Assembly: GCF_042676145.1 (NCBI RefSeq)
Contig: NZ_JBHTJW010000002.1
Location: forward strand, 186,001 to 250,000
Direction: 5' to 3'
DNA: 64,000 nt
From: Methylophilus glucosoxydans
GTDB taxonomy: Bacteria > Pseudomonadota > Gammaproteobacteria > Burkholderiales > Methylophilaceae
Shown here one piece after another: positions 44,042 through 53,177 of the stretch. Numbering within the stretch: the stretch's first letter is position 1; each line of letters opens with the position of its first letter. The position numbers were made by a program, and so were the translations under genes. The notes beneath the pieces were generated by a model. It ran no database searches. It saw only the letters and a list, made by a program, of their open reading frames with translations, and had not been told where the DNA came from.

Positions 44042-44518
44042 TTACAATTTCTTCGGGCGGGTCAGTTCGCCAAACCAGATAATCATGAATTGCCACAGTA
44101 TCAGGTCAGACACGATGGGGAAGGCGTAGGTCCAGTCGGGCAATTCGCCGCCGGCAAACAGCTTGAGCAGCAAAATCAGCCCGCGCTCTACGCCAAACAA
44201 AAACAACACATATAAATAGAGCTGCCAGCGATTGAACAGCACCAGCCTGCGTTGATAGATCAGGCCGAGAAAGGCGGTGATTGCAAATGTCAGGGCATGT
44301 TGTCCGAGAAGGCTGCCCGTGGATAAGTCCACCAGCAAGCCAGCAAACCACACCCAGCCAATATTGCAGTGGTAGGGGGCTTGCAACAGCCAATACAGCA
44401 TGATGACCAGCAGAAAATCCGGCCGCACAATAATGCCCGCATTTGACCAGGGGTAAAGTTGAAAAATCAACCCGACCAGCAAGGTGAAAAAGAACGTGCT
44501 GAACTTAACCGGTTTCAT
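44042..44518 (-). CDS. mreD: Rod-shape determining protein MreD
   Basis: A 158-residue inner-membrane protein with five to six TM helices (first near residues 5-23). NAGIIVRPDFLLVIMLYWLLQAP and WFAGLLVDLSTGSLLGQHALTF match the MreD family. It overlaps the mreC stop by 4 bases and is 4 bp from mrdA, so it is in a tight operon. Confidence 0.93.
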   Translation of the reverse strand: MKPVKFSTFFFTLLVGLIFQLYPWSNAGIIVRPDFLLVIMLYWLLQAPYHCNIGWVWFAGLLVDLSTGSLLGQHALTFAITAFLGLIYQRRLVLFNRWQLYLYVLFLFGVERGLILLLKLFAGGELPDWTYAFPIVSDLILWQFMIIWFGELTRPKKL

Positions 44519-45624
44519 CGACGCTCCGGTGTGTTGGGTGCAGTGGGCGCCACCACTGGGTCAGTAGGCGCTGCGCTGTCTGGTTGTGCGGTCATTTCGG
44601 TGTCTGGCGGCTGTCCGGCATCCAGTACGGGCGGTGTGGTGACCGGGTTGGGGTCAACCAGTGCGTTGTTCTTTTGCAAGACATCCACCACGGATTGATC
44701 CAGGTGCTGCGCGTTGTTGCGTTGCAACATGGGGCGGCTTTCGGACATCGGATTGGTGGCCGGAGACTCTGGTACTTTGAGGATCAGCACATGCTTGTGG
44801 TTATTCACGCCGGCAATCGGGCGGCTGATGATCTTGGCAAACGGCGAATCCTGGCTTTGCTTGATCTGGGTGACGATGGCCACTGCCAAACCTGCGGGAT
44901 AGACGCCGTCAATGCCCGAGGTTACCAGTTTGTCACCAACCTTGATGTCGACGCTGGTGGGCAGGTAGGGGATGTCCAGCGTGTTGCGTTTGCCCTCCCC
45001 AAAGGCAATTGCGCGTAATTGGTTGCGCTCGATCTGAATAGGAATCGACAGTTTTTTATCCGTGATCAGCGTGACTTCGCTGGTGAACGGATACACCCGG
45101 GTGATCTGACCCACCACGCCCTGTTCATCAACCACCGCTTGCCCGGGGGTGATGTGGTGGTGACTGCCGCGGTTCAGCGTGATGATGTTGCTAAATGGGT
45201 CGCGCCCCATATGCATGACTTCACCCAGTGTGGCTTCCGGGATAATCGGTGCATCCCCGGCCAGCAATGTGCGTAAATGCGCATTTTCGGCATCGACAGT
45301 GGCCAGGCGCTGCAAGGCTGCATGATCGATCAGCGCCTGCTGTTTGAGCTTGAAGTTATCCTGAATCAGCTGGTTATGCGAGGTAAAGTAGGTGTTGATG
45401 TTGCGCCCCCATTCGTTAGGGGCGCTAGCGATCACTTCAAGCGGGTGCAGGGCGGTACTGAACCATTGCCTTACCTGGCTCAAATAATCAAAGCGTGCAT
45501 CGACCGCCATCATGACCAAAGACAGCGTACAAAAAAACATCAGGCGCGAGAAAGGCTTGGGCCCCTGGATAAAAAAGGCCGGCGACTCTTGCGGATCAAG
45601 CTGTTGGTGGATGCCTTTAAGCAT
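44515..45624 (-). CDS. mreC: Rod-shape determining protein MreC
   Basis: 369 residues. A TM helix near residues 25-45 is followed by a coiled coil (about 75-115) and the periplasmic beta domain: TLNRGSHHHITPGQAVVDEQGVVGQITRVYPFTSEVTLITD and SGIDGVYPAGLAVAIV. The last 85 residues are a Pro/Ala/Asp-rich tail that extends beyond E. coli MreC. It scaffolds MreB with PBP2/RodA. The gene lies 29 bp after mreB. Confidence 0.95.
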   Translation of the reverse strand: MLKGIHQQLDPQESPAFFIQGPKPFSRLMFFCTLSLVMMAVDARFDYLSQVRQWFSTALHPLEVIASAPNEWGRNINTYFTSHNQLIQDNFKLKQQALIDHAALQRLATVDAENAHLRTLLAGDAPIIPEATLGEVMHMGRDPFSNIITLNRGSHHHITPGQAVVDEQGVVGQITRVYPFTSEVTLITDKKLSIPIQIERNQLRAIAFGEGKRNTLDIPYLPTSVDIKVGDKLVTSGIDGVYPAGLAVAIVTQIKQSQDSPFAKIISRPIAGVNNHKHVLILKVPESPATNPMSESRPMLQRNNAQHLDQSVVDVLQKNNALVDPNPVTTPPVLDAGQPPDTEMTAQPDSAAPTDPVVAPTAPNTPERR

Positions 45625-45653
45625 AGTCAGGGTCGCGCCAACTGGGTGCGGAT

Positions 45654-46697
45654 TTATTCGCTAGCGAATACGTTGCCCAGCTTGTCCATTTCCTCAAGTG
45701 CGCGGCCACAGCCACGGGCGACACAGGTCAGTGGATCTTCAGCCACGATGACTGGCAAGCCGGTTTCTTCTACCAGCAAACGGTCCAGGTCGCGCAACAA
45801 AGCACCACCACCGGTCAACACCATGCCTTTTTCGGCAATGTCTGCGCCCAGCTCTGGCGGCGTTTGTTCAAGTGCGGATTTCACTGCACCGACGATGGCA
45901 TTCAGTGGTTCAGTCAAGGCTTCAAGAATCTCGTTGCTGGAGATGGTGAATTTGCGTGGCAAGCCTTCAGCCAGGTTGCGGCCAGTCACTTCCATTTCAA
46001 GCACTTCAGAGCCCGGGAAGGCGGAGCCGATTTTTTTCTTGATCGCTTCAGCGGTGGGCTCGGAGATTTGCATGCCGTAGTTACGGCGGATGTAGTCAAT
46101 AATCGCCTGGTCAAACTTGTCACCACCGACGCGCTCGGACTTGGCGTAGACAATGCCGCCCAGTGAAATCACGCCAACTTCAGTCGTGCCGCCACCAATA
46201 TCGACGACCATGGAGCCGGTGGCTTCCGCCACAGGCATATCGGCACCAATCGCAGCGGCCATCGGTTCTTCAATCAGGAACACCTGTTTAGCACCTGCGC
46301 GCTCGGCAGATTCTTTAATGGCACGGCGTTCTACCTGGGTGGAACCTACAGGGACGCAGATGATGATGCGTGGGCTGGGTGAGAACCAGCGGGATTCGTG
46401 TACCTTGCGGATAAAGAATTTGAGCATTTGCTCGGTGATGGTGAAGTCGGCGATCACACCGTCTTTCATCGGGCGGATGGCCTGAATGTTGGCTGGCGCG
46501 CGGCCCAGCATGCTTTTTGCATCAGAGCCGACAGCCAGCAACACTTTTTTGCCGTTGGGGCCGCCTTCGGTACGAATCGCCACCACTGAGGGCTCATCCA
46601 GCACCACCCCTTTGCCGCGTACGTAAATCAGCGTGTTGGCGGTGCCAAGGTCAATGGCAAGGTCATTGGAGAAGTAGCTGTTGATTGAACCGAACAT
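45654..46697 (-). CDS. mreB: Actin-like rod-shape protein MreB
   Basis: 347 residues, cytoplasmic membrane-bound actin homologue. DLGTANTLIYVRGKGVV is the phosphate-1 loop; IGGGTTEVGVISLGG is phosphate-2; LTGGGALLRDLDRLL is the adenosine motif. An N-terminal amphipathic segment (MFGSINSYFSNDLAIDLG) fits membrane binding. It heads the minus-strand mre-mrd operon and is divergent from gatC with a 128-bp control region. Confidence 0.98.
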   Translation of the reverse strand: MFGSINSYFSNDLAIDLGTANTLIYVRGKGVVLDEPSVVAIRTEGGPNGKKVLLAVGSDAKSMLGRAPANIQAIRPMKDGVIADFTITEQMLKFFIRKVHESRWFSPSPRIIICVPVGSTQVERRAIKESAERAGAKQVFLIEEPMAAAIGADMPVAEATGSMVVDIGGGTTEVGVISLGGIVYAKSERVGGDKFDQAIIDYIRRNYGMQISEPTAEAIKKKIGSAFPGSEVLEMEVTGRNLAEGLPRKFTISSNEILEALTEPLNAIVGAVKSALEQTPPELGADIAEKGMVLTGGGALLRDLDRLLVEETGLPVIVAEDPLTCVARGCGRALEEMDKLGNVFASE

Positions 46698-46758
46698 GTT
46701 TTATCCTGTGAAAATTCTGACTTTGGTGCTGCCCGCTGGGTGCGGCATAAAATCAAGG

Positions 46759-46764
46759 TATAAT
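46759..46764 (+). promoter_or_regulatory. -10 box (TATAAT) for gatCAB
   Basis: A consensus TATAAT in AAGGTATAATAGC, 61 bases before the gatC ATG. No consensus -35 is at the right distance. The opposite-strand promoter of mreB must lie in the same 128-bp gap. Confidence 0.45.
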
Positions 46765-46825
46765 AGCGCAAAACGCACATGAAATTAAGATGTGTTTTCA
46801 AAATCTTATAGACAATTAACCACAC

Positions 46826-47113
46826 ATGGCACTGAATCTAGATGATATCAAGCGTATCGCGCACCTGGCCCGCATCGAGGTCAGCGACAGTGAAGCGCAA
46901 GAAACCCTAAGCAAACTTTCCGGTATTCTGGGGCTGATTGAGCAAATGCAGGCGGTGGACACCACCGGCATCACCCCCATGTCGCACTCGCAAGACGTGA
47001 CACAGCGTCTGCGTGAAGACGTGGTGACTAAAACCAACCAGCGCGAACTGTTTCAATCCATTGCACCAGCCACGCAAGATGGCTTATACCTGGTGCCCAA
47101 AGTCATTGAATAA
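46826..47113 (+). CDS. gatC: Asp-tRNA(Asn)/Glu-tRNA(Gln) amidotransferase subunit C
   Basis: A 95-residue chaperone-like subunit that stabilises GatA-GatB. IKRIAHLARIEVSDSEAQETLSKLSGILGLIEQMQAVDTTGITPMSHS and LREDVVTKTNQRELFQSIAP are standard GatC sequence. First gene of gatCAB. Confidence 0.96.
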   Translation: MALNLDDIKRIAHLARIEVSDSEAQETLSKLSGILGLIEQMQAVDTTGITPMSHSQDVTQRLREDVVTKTNQRELFQSIAPATQDGLYLVPKVIE

Positions 47114-47160
47114 GCGCTTGCCAGCCCCTGCTTTGACGGTTCATTTTTACGGTTTCCATT

Positions 47161-48651
47161 ATGATAAACAGTAGTTTAAAACAGCTGGGCCAGCAGTTGG
47201 CCAGCAAACAAGTTTCCAGCGTGGAGTTGACGCAGGCCTATTTGCAACGGATGGCCAAACTCAACCCCAGCATCAATGCCTATGTCACCATAGACGAACA
47301 AAAAACCCTGGCGCAGGCGCAAGCGGCAGATGCACGTATCGCCGCCGGTACAGCCGGCCCGCTCACTGGCATCCCCATCGCGCAAAAAGATATTTTTTGT
47401 GCTCAGGGCTGGCGCACCACCTGTAGCTCCAAAATGCTGGAAAACTTCATTGCCCCCTATGACGCGCATGTGATCAGCCAGTTTGATGCGGCCGGTGCGG
47501 TCAATCTGGGCAAAACCAATATGGATGAGTTCGCCATGGGCTCCTCCAACGAAACCAGTTATTTTGGCGGCGTCAAAAACCCATGGGACTTTGATCGTGT
47601 GCCTGGCGGTAGCTCTGGCGGTTCCGCGGCGGCTGTGGCCGCCCGCTTGTGTGCAGCGGCCACCGGGACAGATACGGGCGGCTCCATCCGTCAACCCGCT
47701 TCATTGTGCGGCTTTACCGGCCTTAAACCAACTTATGGCCTGGTCTCCCGTTACGGCATGATCGCTTTTGCTTCGTCGCTGGACCAGGCAGGCCCCATGG
47801 CCAAGTCGGCTGAAGACTGTGCGTTGATGCTGAATGTCATGGCCGGGTTTGACGAGCGTGACTCCACCAGCGTGCAGCGCGAGCAAGAAGATTACACGCG
47901 TGGCTTGAGCGCCATGCAAGGCACGCAGCCACTCAAAGGCTTGCGGATTGGCCTGCCCAAAGAATATTTTGCCGAAGGCTTGAATGCTGACGTGGCTAAA
48001 GTGATTGAAACGGCGATTGCAGAATACAAAAAGCTGGGTGCAGAGATTGTCGAGATCAGCTTGCCAAACAACAATCTGTCGATTCCGGTGTATTACGTGC
48101 TCGCTCCAGCCGAGGCATCGAGCAATCTGTCACGCTATGACGGCGTCCGTTATGGTCACCGTGCGGCGGAATACAATGACCTGCTCGACATGTACATGAA
48201 GTCGCGCGCAGAAGGTTTTGGTGCCGAGGTCAAGCGCCGTATCCTGATTGGTACCTATGTGCTCAGTGCCGGTTATTACGATGCCTACTACCTCAAGGCC
48301 CAGCAAATCCGCCGCCTGATTGCCCAGGACTTTGTGGAAGCTTTCAAGCAATGTGATGTGATCATGGGCCCGGCCGCGCCTTCAGCGGCTTTTAAAGCCG
48401 GTGAAAAAACCAGCGACCCTGTCGCCATGTACCTCGAAGACTTATACACCATTGCCGTGAACCTGGCGGGCTTGCCAGGCATGAGCATTCCGGCCGGGTT
48501 TACCACCAGCAGTGAGGGCAAGGCTTTGCCGGTTGGTTTGCAGATTATTGGCAATTATTTTGATGAGGCGCGCATGCTCAATGTTGGCCATGCCTATCAA
48601 CAAGTCACAGACTGGCATACACGCATGCCAGCTGGTTTGGAGAACATCTAA
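47161..48651 (+). CDS. gatA: Asp-tRNA(Asn)/Glu-tRNA(Gln) amidotransferase subunit A
   Basis: 496 residues of the amidase-signature family. It supplies ammonia from glutamine. The Ser-cisSer-Lys triad lies in IAQKDIF (Lys near residue 77), and in GGSSGGSAAAVAARLCAAATGTDTGGSIRQPA; GFTGLKPTYGLVSRYG follows. Presence of gatCAB means that Gln-tRNA and/or Asn-tRNA is formed by the indirect route. The next start is 2 bp after its stop. Confidence 0.97.
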   Translation: MINSSLKQLGQQLASKQVSSVELTQAYLQRMAKLNPSINAYVTIDEQKTLAQAQAADARIAAGTAGPLTGIPIAQKDIFCAQGWRTTCSSKMLENFIAPYDAHVISQFDAAGAVNLGKTNMDEFAMGSSNETSYFGGVKNPWDFDRVPGGSSGGSAAAVAARLCAAATGTDTGGSIRQPASLCGFTGLKPTYGLVSRYGMIAFASSLDQAGPMAKSAEDCALMLNVMAGFDERDSTSVQREQEDYTRGLSAMQGTQPLKGLRIGLPKEYFAEGLNADVAKVIETAIAEYKKLGAEIVEISLPNNNLSIPVYYVLAPAEASSNLSRYDGVRYGHRAAEYNDLLDMYMKSRAEGFGAEVKRRILIGTYVLSAGYYDAYYLKAQQIRRLIAQDFVEAFKQCDVIMGPAAPSAAFKAGEKTSDPVAMYLEDLYTIAVNLAGLPGMSIPAGFTTSSEGKALPVGLQIIGNYFDEARMLNVGHAYQQVTDWHTRMPAGLENI

Positions 48652-48652
48652 C

Positions 48653-50098
48653 ATGCAGTGGGAAGTCGTGATCGGGTTGGAAACCCACGTACAGTTACAA
48701 ACTAATTCCAAACAGTTTAGCGGGGCCTCCACCACTTATGGGGCGGCGCCAAATACGCAAGCCTGTGAGGTGAGTATTGCGCTGCCAGGCGTGTTGCCTG
48801 TGCTCAACAAAAAAGCCGTGGAATGCGCGATTAAATTTGGCCTGGCGATTGATGCCGAAATGGCGCCACGCAGCGTATTCTCACGTAAGAATTATTTTTA
48901 TCCCGATTTGCCCAAGGGCTACCAGATCAGCCAGTTTGAGCTGCCGGTAGTGGGTAAAGGTCAGCTGACCATTCAGGTCCCAGCGGGCAAAAATACCGAG
49001 GCCTATGAGAAGGTGATCAATATCACGCGTGCGCACCTTGAAGAAGATGCGGGTAAGTCTGTGCACGGTGCCGTCGAAGGCATGTCCGGCATAGATTTGA
49101 ACCGTGCGGGGACACCTTTGTTGGAAATCGTCACCGAGCCCGATATGCGCAGTGCCGCCGAAGCGGTCGCTTATGCCAAGAAGTTACATGAACTGGTGCA
49201 GTGGATAGGCATTTGCGACGGCAATATGCAGGAAGGATCTTTCCGTTGCGACGTCAACGTCTCGGTGCGCCCCAAGGGAACTGAAAAGTTCGGTACCCGC
49301 CGCGAGATCAAAAACCTGAACTCGTTCAAGTTCATGCAGCAAGCCATTGAGTATGAGACCCAGTGGCAAATCGAAACGCTGGAGGATGGCGGCACCATCC
49401 AGCAAGCGACTGTCCTGTTTAATCCGGACACCGGTGAAACGCGTGCCATGCGCACCAAGGAAGAAGCCAATGATTATCGCTATTTTCCTGACCCGGATTT
49501 GCTGCCGCTGGAAGTGACTGAGGCCGATAAAGCACGCGTGCGTGCCGAGATGCCAGAGTTGCCACAAGCCTTGCAGGCGCGGTTGGTCAGCGAGTACCAA
49601 CTCTCTGCTTATGATGCCAGCACATTGACGGCTTCACGCAGCATGGCTGATTATTTTATGGCCACGGTACAAGCAGGTGCCGAGCCCAAACAGGCGGCTA
49701 ACTGGGTGATGGGCGCGCTTTCTGCCAAGCTCAATGCGGAAGAAAAAACGATTGCTGACAGTCCCGTCTCTGCCCAGCAGTTGGCTGCCTTGCTCAAGCG
49801 TATTGCAGACAATACGATTTCCAACAACGCTGCCAAACAGGTGTTTGAAGGCTTGTGGGCAGGCGCGGGTGAAGTAGATGCCATTATCGAAGCCAAAGGA
49901 CTCAAGCAAGTGTCTGATACAGGCGCGATTGAGGCCATCATCAAAGAGGTGCTGGCGGCGAACCAGGCCATGGTCGATGAGTACAAATCTGGCAAGGAGA
50001 AAGCCTTTAATGCGCTGGTAGGCCAGTGTATGAAAGCCTCTAAAGGCAAGGCGAATCCGGCGCAGGTCAATGAGCTTCTCAAGAAGATGTTGGGTTAG
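48653..50098 (+). CDS. gatB: Asp-tRNA(Asn)/Glu-tRNA(Gln) amidotransferase subunit B
   Basis: 481 residues from ATG 48653 (MQWEVVIGLETHVQL), one base after the gatA stop; upstream starts lie inside gatA. It is the tRNA-binding kinase subunit: YPDLPKGYQISQFELPV, HLEEDAGKSVHG, RAGTPLLEIVTEPDM and RCDVNVSVRPKG are family signatures. A C-terminal YqeY-like tail domain is present. A strong bidirectional terminator follows. Confidence 0.97.
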   Translation: MQWEVVIGLETHVQLQTNSKQFSGASTTYGAAPNTQACEVSIALPGVLPVLNKKAVECAIKFGLAIDAEMAPRSVFSRKNYFYPDLPKGYQISQFELPVVGKGQLTIQVPAGKNTEAYEKVINITRAHLEEDAGKSVHGAVEGMSGIDLNRAGTPLLEIVTEPDMRSAAEAVAYAKKLHELVQWIGICDGNMQEGSFRCDVNVSVRPKGTEKFGTRREIKNLNSFKFMQQAIEYETQWQIETLEDGGTIQQATVLFNPDTGETRAMRTKEEANDYRYFPDPDLLPLEVTEADKARVRAEMPELPQALQARLVSEYQLSAYDASTLTASRSMADYFMATVQAGAEPKQAANWVMGALSAKLNAEEKTIADSPVSAQQLAALLKRIADNTISNNAAKQVFEGLWAGAGEVDAIIEAKGLKQVSDTGAIEAIIKEVLAANQAMVDEYKSGKEKAFNALVGQCMKASKGKANPAQVNELLKKMLG

Positions 50099-50121
50099 TC
50101 CCTTAATTGGCAGTTGGATAA

Positions 50122-50158
50122 AAAAACAAACCCCGCTTTTGGCGGGGTTTGTTTTTTT
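50122..50158. terminator. Strong intrinsic terminator after gatB
   Basis: AAACAAACCCCGC-TTTT-GGCGGGGTTTGTTT, a long GC-rich stem flanked by an A-tract and a T-tract, so it should work for gatB on the plus strand and for the small minus-strand gene at 50190. Confidence 0.93.
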
Positions 50159-50189
50159 GACACGACTCTCTAAGCTTGGTGGCTCAGGA

Positions 50190-50297
50190 TTACTTGCAAT
50201 GCTCTTTGTCGTGATGGTCTTTGCAATGCTCATCTGCAAAAGAAACATTTGAGAATACGGCCATCATTACCAATACTAAAGCTGCGAATTTTTTCAT
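50190..50297 (-). CDS. Exported His/Cys-rich mini-protein, putative metal-binding
   Basis: 35 residues. The first 21 (MKKFAALVLVMMAVFSNVSFA) form a complete signal peptide with an AXA-like cleavage site. The mature part is only 14 residues, DEHCKDHHDKEHCK: two EHCK repeats around DHHD, giving four His, two Cys and five acidic residues, which suggests a metal-binding or redox peptide in the periplasm. AGGAG lies 8 bases before the ATG, and the gatB terminator, read in reverse, follows the stop. No family is recognised. Too short for standard gene callers. Confidence 0.72.
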   Translation of the reverse strand: MKKFAALVLVMMAVFSNVSFADEHCKDHHDKEHCK

Positions 50298-50440
50298 TCT
50301 GATCTCCTGTTAGCATTTCAAGTGTAAAGTCATTTGCTGCCTGCGCATGACGACCGTCACACGCATAACTGATTATCGGCTGGCAAGCATCAAACTAAAA
50401 CTGGATAAACTCGGATTAGCCCCCTCAGTTCATCTATTTA

Positions 50441-50848
50441 CTATTGGCCCAAGGCATGGCAAATCAGCTGCCATGAAATGGTCATAAAGCCGATGGTGGT
50501 GAGCACGAAGCTGATGGCAGAATAAACTTTCCATTTGGTTTTGTTCCAGAAGTCGGGATCAAATGCTGCAATCACAAACACGGTCGGGTTGGTAAAGCCG
50601 CCGATAGCCACGCACACACAGGCAAAATAATGCAACTCTATGCCTGCGGCCTTGGCTGCGCCATAAAATCCCAGTCCAAACAGGGCCATAAGGGCGTAGT
50701 CGACATGGGCGCGTATCATGGTTTTATAGTCCACCAAAAACTCGCCATCTATACCCTTGATCGGAAACCAGCGGGCAAAAGTCATCAGCCATGCAGACAA
50801 AATCAACGCAGTGATACAAGCCACTGCACCTATTAATAACACGTTCAT
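50441..50848 (-). CDS. Small four-helix membrane protein, unknown
   Basis: 135 residues with TM helices near 4-24, 50-68, 74-95 and 108-130. Between helices 1 and 2 is a conserved-looking FPIKGIDGEFLVDYKTMIRAHVDYALMALFGLG segment, with Arg-Ala-His at the start of helix 2. No family is recognised with confidence. GGAG precedes the ATG (CTCTCCTGAG on the plus strand). It is divergent from thiC across 290 bp that hold the TPP riboswitch. Confidence 0.72.
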   Translation of the reverse strand: MNVLLIGAVACITALILSAWLMTFARWFPIKGIDGEFLVDYKTMIRAHVDYALMALFGLGFYGAAKAAGIELHYFACVCVAIGGFTNPTVFVIAAFDPDFWNKTKWKVYSAISFVLTTIGFMTISWQLICHALGQ

Positions 50849-51002
50849 ATTTTCTCTCCTGAGCCTATTAAAAAATTAACCCGTGATGTTTTTTGGGTCG
50901 GGCAGGTGAATTGTAGACAGGTCTGTCTACTTGTCAAGCGCAGGCAGACGCAAAACTTTGTTTTACTTGCGTTATCAGGCGTTTTCCCGCACAATTCGTC
51001 CG

Positions 51003-51099
51003 TTGCTAGGGGTCTGTAAATACTTCATTTTGTGAGGTTTTTGCAGTGAGAGTTACCCTTCGAACCTGATGCGGGTCATACCGCCGTAGGGAATGCAAG
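51003..51099 (+). promoter_or_regulatory. TPP (thi-box) riboswitch of thiC
   Basis: Core elements in order: GCTAGGGG, a long P3 region, GTGAGAGTTACCC, TTCGAACCTGATGCGGGTCATACCGCCG and TAGGGAA. GTGAGA is the usual CUGAGA pyrimidine-binding element with one base changed, and ACCTGAT...TAGGGAA is canonical. It binds thiamine pyrophosphate and shuts down thiC. Confidence 0.93.
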
Positions 51100-51104
51100 T
51101 CTTC

Positions 51105-51134
51105 GCATCCTTACGTCTTTTCTTTTAAGGATGC
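51105..51134 (+). promoter_or_regulatory. SD-sequestering hairpin, expression platform of the TPP riboswitch
   Basis: GCATCCTTA (51105-51113) is the exact complement of TAAGGATGC (51126-51134), which contains the thiC ribosome site AAGGA just 4 bases before the ATG. No T-tract follows, so control should be at translation initiation. Confidence 0.75.
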
Positions 51135-51137
51135 CTA

Positions 51138-53018
51138 ATGAACGCTATTGATAAGAACATCAAATTCGTCAACGCGGATGCCAAAGTTGACGAAGCTGCT
51201 ACCAAACCGTTTGCCAAATCGCGCAAAATTTACGTTGAAGGTTCACGCCCTGATATCCGTGTGCCATTTCGTGAAATTTCACTGAGTGATACCCCTTCCA
51301 GCTTTGGTGGGGATACCAATCCACCTGTGGTTGTGTATGACACTTCCGGCCCTTACACTGACCCGAATGTAGAGATCGATATCCGTAACGGTCTGCCAGC
51401 CTTGCGTGCGCAATGGATTATGGAGCGGGGTGATGTAGAGCAGCTGGATGGCCCGACTTCTGAATTCGGACATCAGCGCCTGGTCGATCCAGAATTGTCA
51501 CAAATGCGCTTTAACCTGCATCGCAAACCGCTGCGTGCCAAAGCGGGTAAAAATGTCAGCCAGATGCATTATGCGCGGCAAGGCATCATCACACCCGAGA
51601 TGGAGTTCATCGCCATCCGTGAAAACCAGCGCCGTGAAAACATGAGCGAGCTGCTGCAAACGCAACACCCTGGCCAGAACTACGGTGCCAGTATTCCCCC
51701 TGTGATCACGCCAGAATTTGTGCGTGACGAAGTGGCGCGTGGCCGTGCCATTATCCCTGCCAACATCAACCACCCAGAAATCGAGCCCATGATTATTGGC
51801 CGTAACTTTTTGGTCAAAATCAATGCCAATATCGGTAACTCGGCGCTGGGTTCTTCCATCTCTGAGGAAGTGGAAAAAATGGTATGGGGCACCCGTTGGG
51901 GTGGCGATACCGTGATGGATCTGTCCACTGGTAAAAACATCCATGAAACCCGTGAGTGGATTATCCGTAACTCACCCGTGCCGATTGGTACTGTGCCTAT
52001 CTACCAGGCGCTGGAAAAAGTGAACGGCAAGGCCGAAGACCTGACCTGGGAAATCTTCCGCGACACGCTGATTGAACAGGCAGAGCAGGGCGTAGACTAT
52101 TTTACGATTCACGCTGGTGTGCGCCTCGCTTACATTCCAATGACCGCCAAACGCATGACCGGTATCGTGTCACGTGGCGGCTCTATTATGGCCAAATGGT
52201 GTCTGGCGCATCATAAAGAGTCTTTCCTGTATACGCACTTTGAAGAAATCTGCGAGATCATGAAGCAGTATGACGTGTCATTCTCGCTGGGTGACGGCTT
52301 GCGTCCAGGCTCTATCTACGATGCCAACGACGAAGCCCAATTTGCCGAGCTGAAGACCTTAGGTGAGTTGACCCAGATTGCCTGGAAGCACGATGTGCAG
52401 TGCATGATCGAAGGCCCGGGTCATGTGCCTATGCACCTGATCAAGGAAAACATGGACCTGCAACTGGAGCACTGTGGCGAAGCCCCGTTCTACACGCTGG
52501 GCCCATTGACCACCGACATTGCGCCTGGCTATGACCACATCACTTCCGGTATCGGTGCGGCCATGATCGGCTGGTACGGCTGCGCCATGCTGTGCTATGT
52601 GACCCCGAAAGAGCATCTGGGCTTGCCGGACAAGGAAGACGTCCGCGTAGGCATCATCACCTACAAGATTGCGGCGCATGCCGCTGACCTGGCCAAAGGC
52701 CATCCTGGCGCCCAGATCCGGGACAATGCCTTGTCCAAGGCGCGTTTCGAATTCCGCTGGGAAGACCAGTTTAACCTCGGGCTTGATCCTGAAAAAGCCA
52801 AGGAATTCCACGATGAAACCTTGCCGCAAGAAGGCGCCAAACAGGCACACTTCTGCTCCATGTGTGGCCCGCACTTCTGTTCAATGAAAATTACACAGGA
52901 TGTGCGCGACTACGCCGATAAACTGGGGGTGGATGAACAGGTGGCGCTGGAAAAAGGCATGCAGGAAAAAGCCATCGAGTTTGTGAAAAAAGGCGCTGAG
53001 GTTTATCAAAAAGTGTAA
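51138..53018 (+). CDS. thiC: Phosphomethylpyrimidine synthase
   Basis: 626 residues, radical-SAM enzyme turning aminoimidazole ribotide into hydroxymethylpyrimidine phosphate for thiamine. The C-terminal iron-sulfur motif CSMCGPHFC (CX2CX4C) is near residue 573. GTRWGGDTVMDLSTGKNIHETREWI, VSRGGSIMAKWC and EGPGHVPMHLIKENM are conserved. Regulated by the upstream TPP riboswitch; followed by its own terminator, so it is monocistronic. Confidence 0.98.
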   Translation: MNAIDKNIKFVNADAKVDEAATKPFAKSRKIYVEGSRPDIRVPFREISLSDTPSSFGGDTNPPVVVYDTSGPYTDPNVEIDIRNGLPALRAQWIMERGDVEQLDGPTSEFGHQRLVDPELSQMRFNLHRKPLRAKAGKNVSQMHYARQGIITPEMEFIAIRENQRRENMSELLQTQHPGQNYGASIPPVITPEFVRDEVARGRAIIPANINHPEIEPMIIGRNFLVKINANIGNSALGSSISEEVEKMVWGTRWGGDTVMDLSTGKNIHETREWIIRNSPVPIGTVPIYQALEKVNGKAEDLTWEIFRDTLIEQAEQGVDYFTIHAGVRLAYIPMTAKRMTGIVSRGGSIMAKWCLAHHKESFLYTHFEEICEIMKQYDVSFSLGDGLRPGSIYDANDEAQFAELKTLGELTQIAWKHDVQCMIEGPGHVPMHLIKENMDLQLEHCGEAPFYTLGPLTTDIAPGYDHITSGIGAAMIGWYGCAMLCYVTPKEHLGLPDKEDVRVGIITYKIAAHAADLAKGHPGAQIRDNALSKARFEFRWEDQFNLGLDPEKAKEFHDETLPQEGAKQAHFCSMCGPHFCSMKITQDVRDYADKLGVDEQVALEKGMQEKAIEFVKKGAEVYQKV

Positions 53019-53040
53019 TTTTTTGGTGCCTTAAGCTTTT

Positions 53041-53067
53041 AAAAACCGGCCTCGTGCCGGTTTTTTT
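53041..53067 (+). terminator. Intrinsic terminator of thiC
   Basis: AAAAACCGGC-CTCGT-GCCGGTTTTTTT with a 7-T tract. Confidence 0.92.
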
Positions 53068-53177
53068 ATGGCCAGCAATCTTGTCATTTAGTCCACAAAA
53101 TGACTGTTTTTTGCGCCATGTCGCCATGGTCAAACGCGCTATAGTTTGCCATCACAATCGCGGTCAGGAGACTGCAC

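Noticed and set aside
43207..44082. Long plus-strand open frame opposite mrdA
   Set aside because: It is antisense to PBP2, which has all its catalytic motifs; the composition is typical of a shadow frame.
45277..46080. Plus-strand open frame opposite mreC/mreB
   Set aside because: It spans two real minus-strand genes and has no domain or ribosome site.
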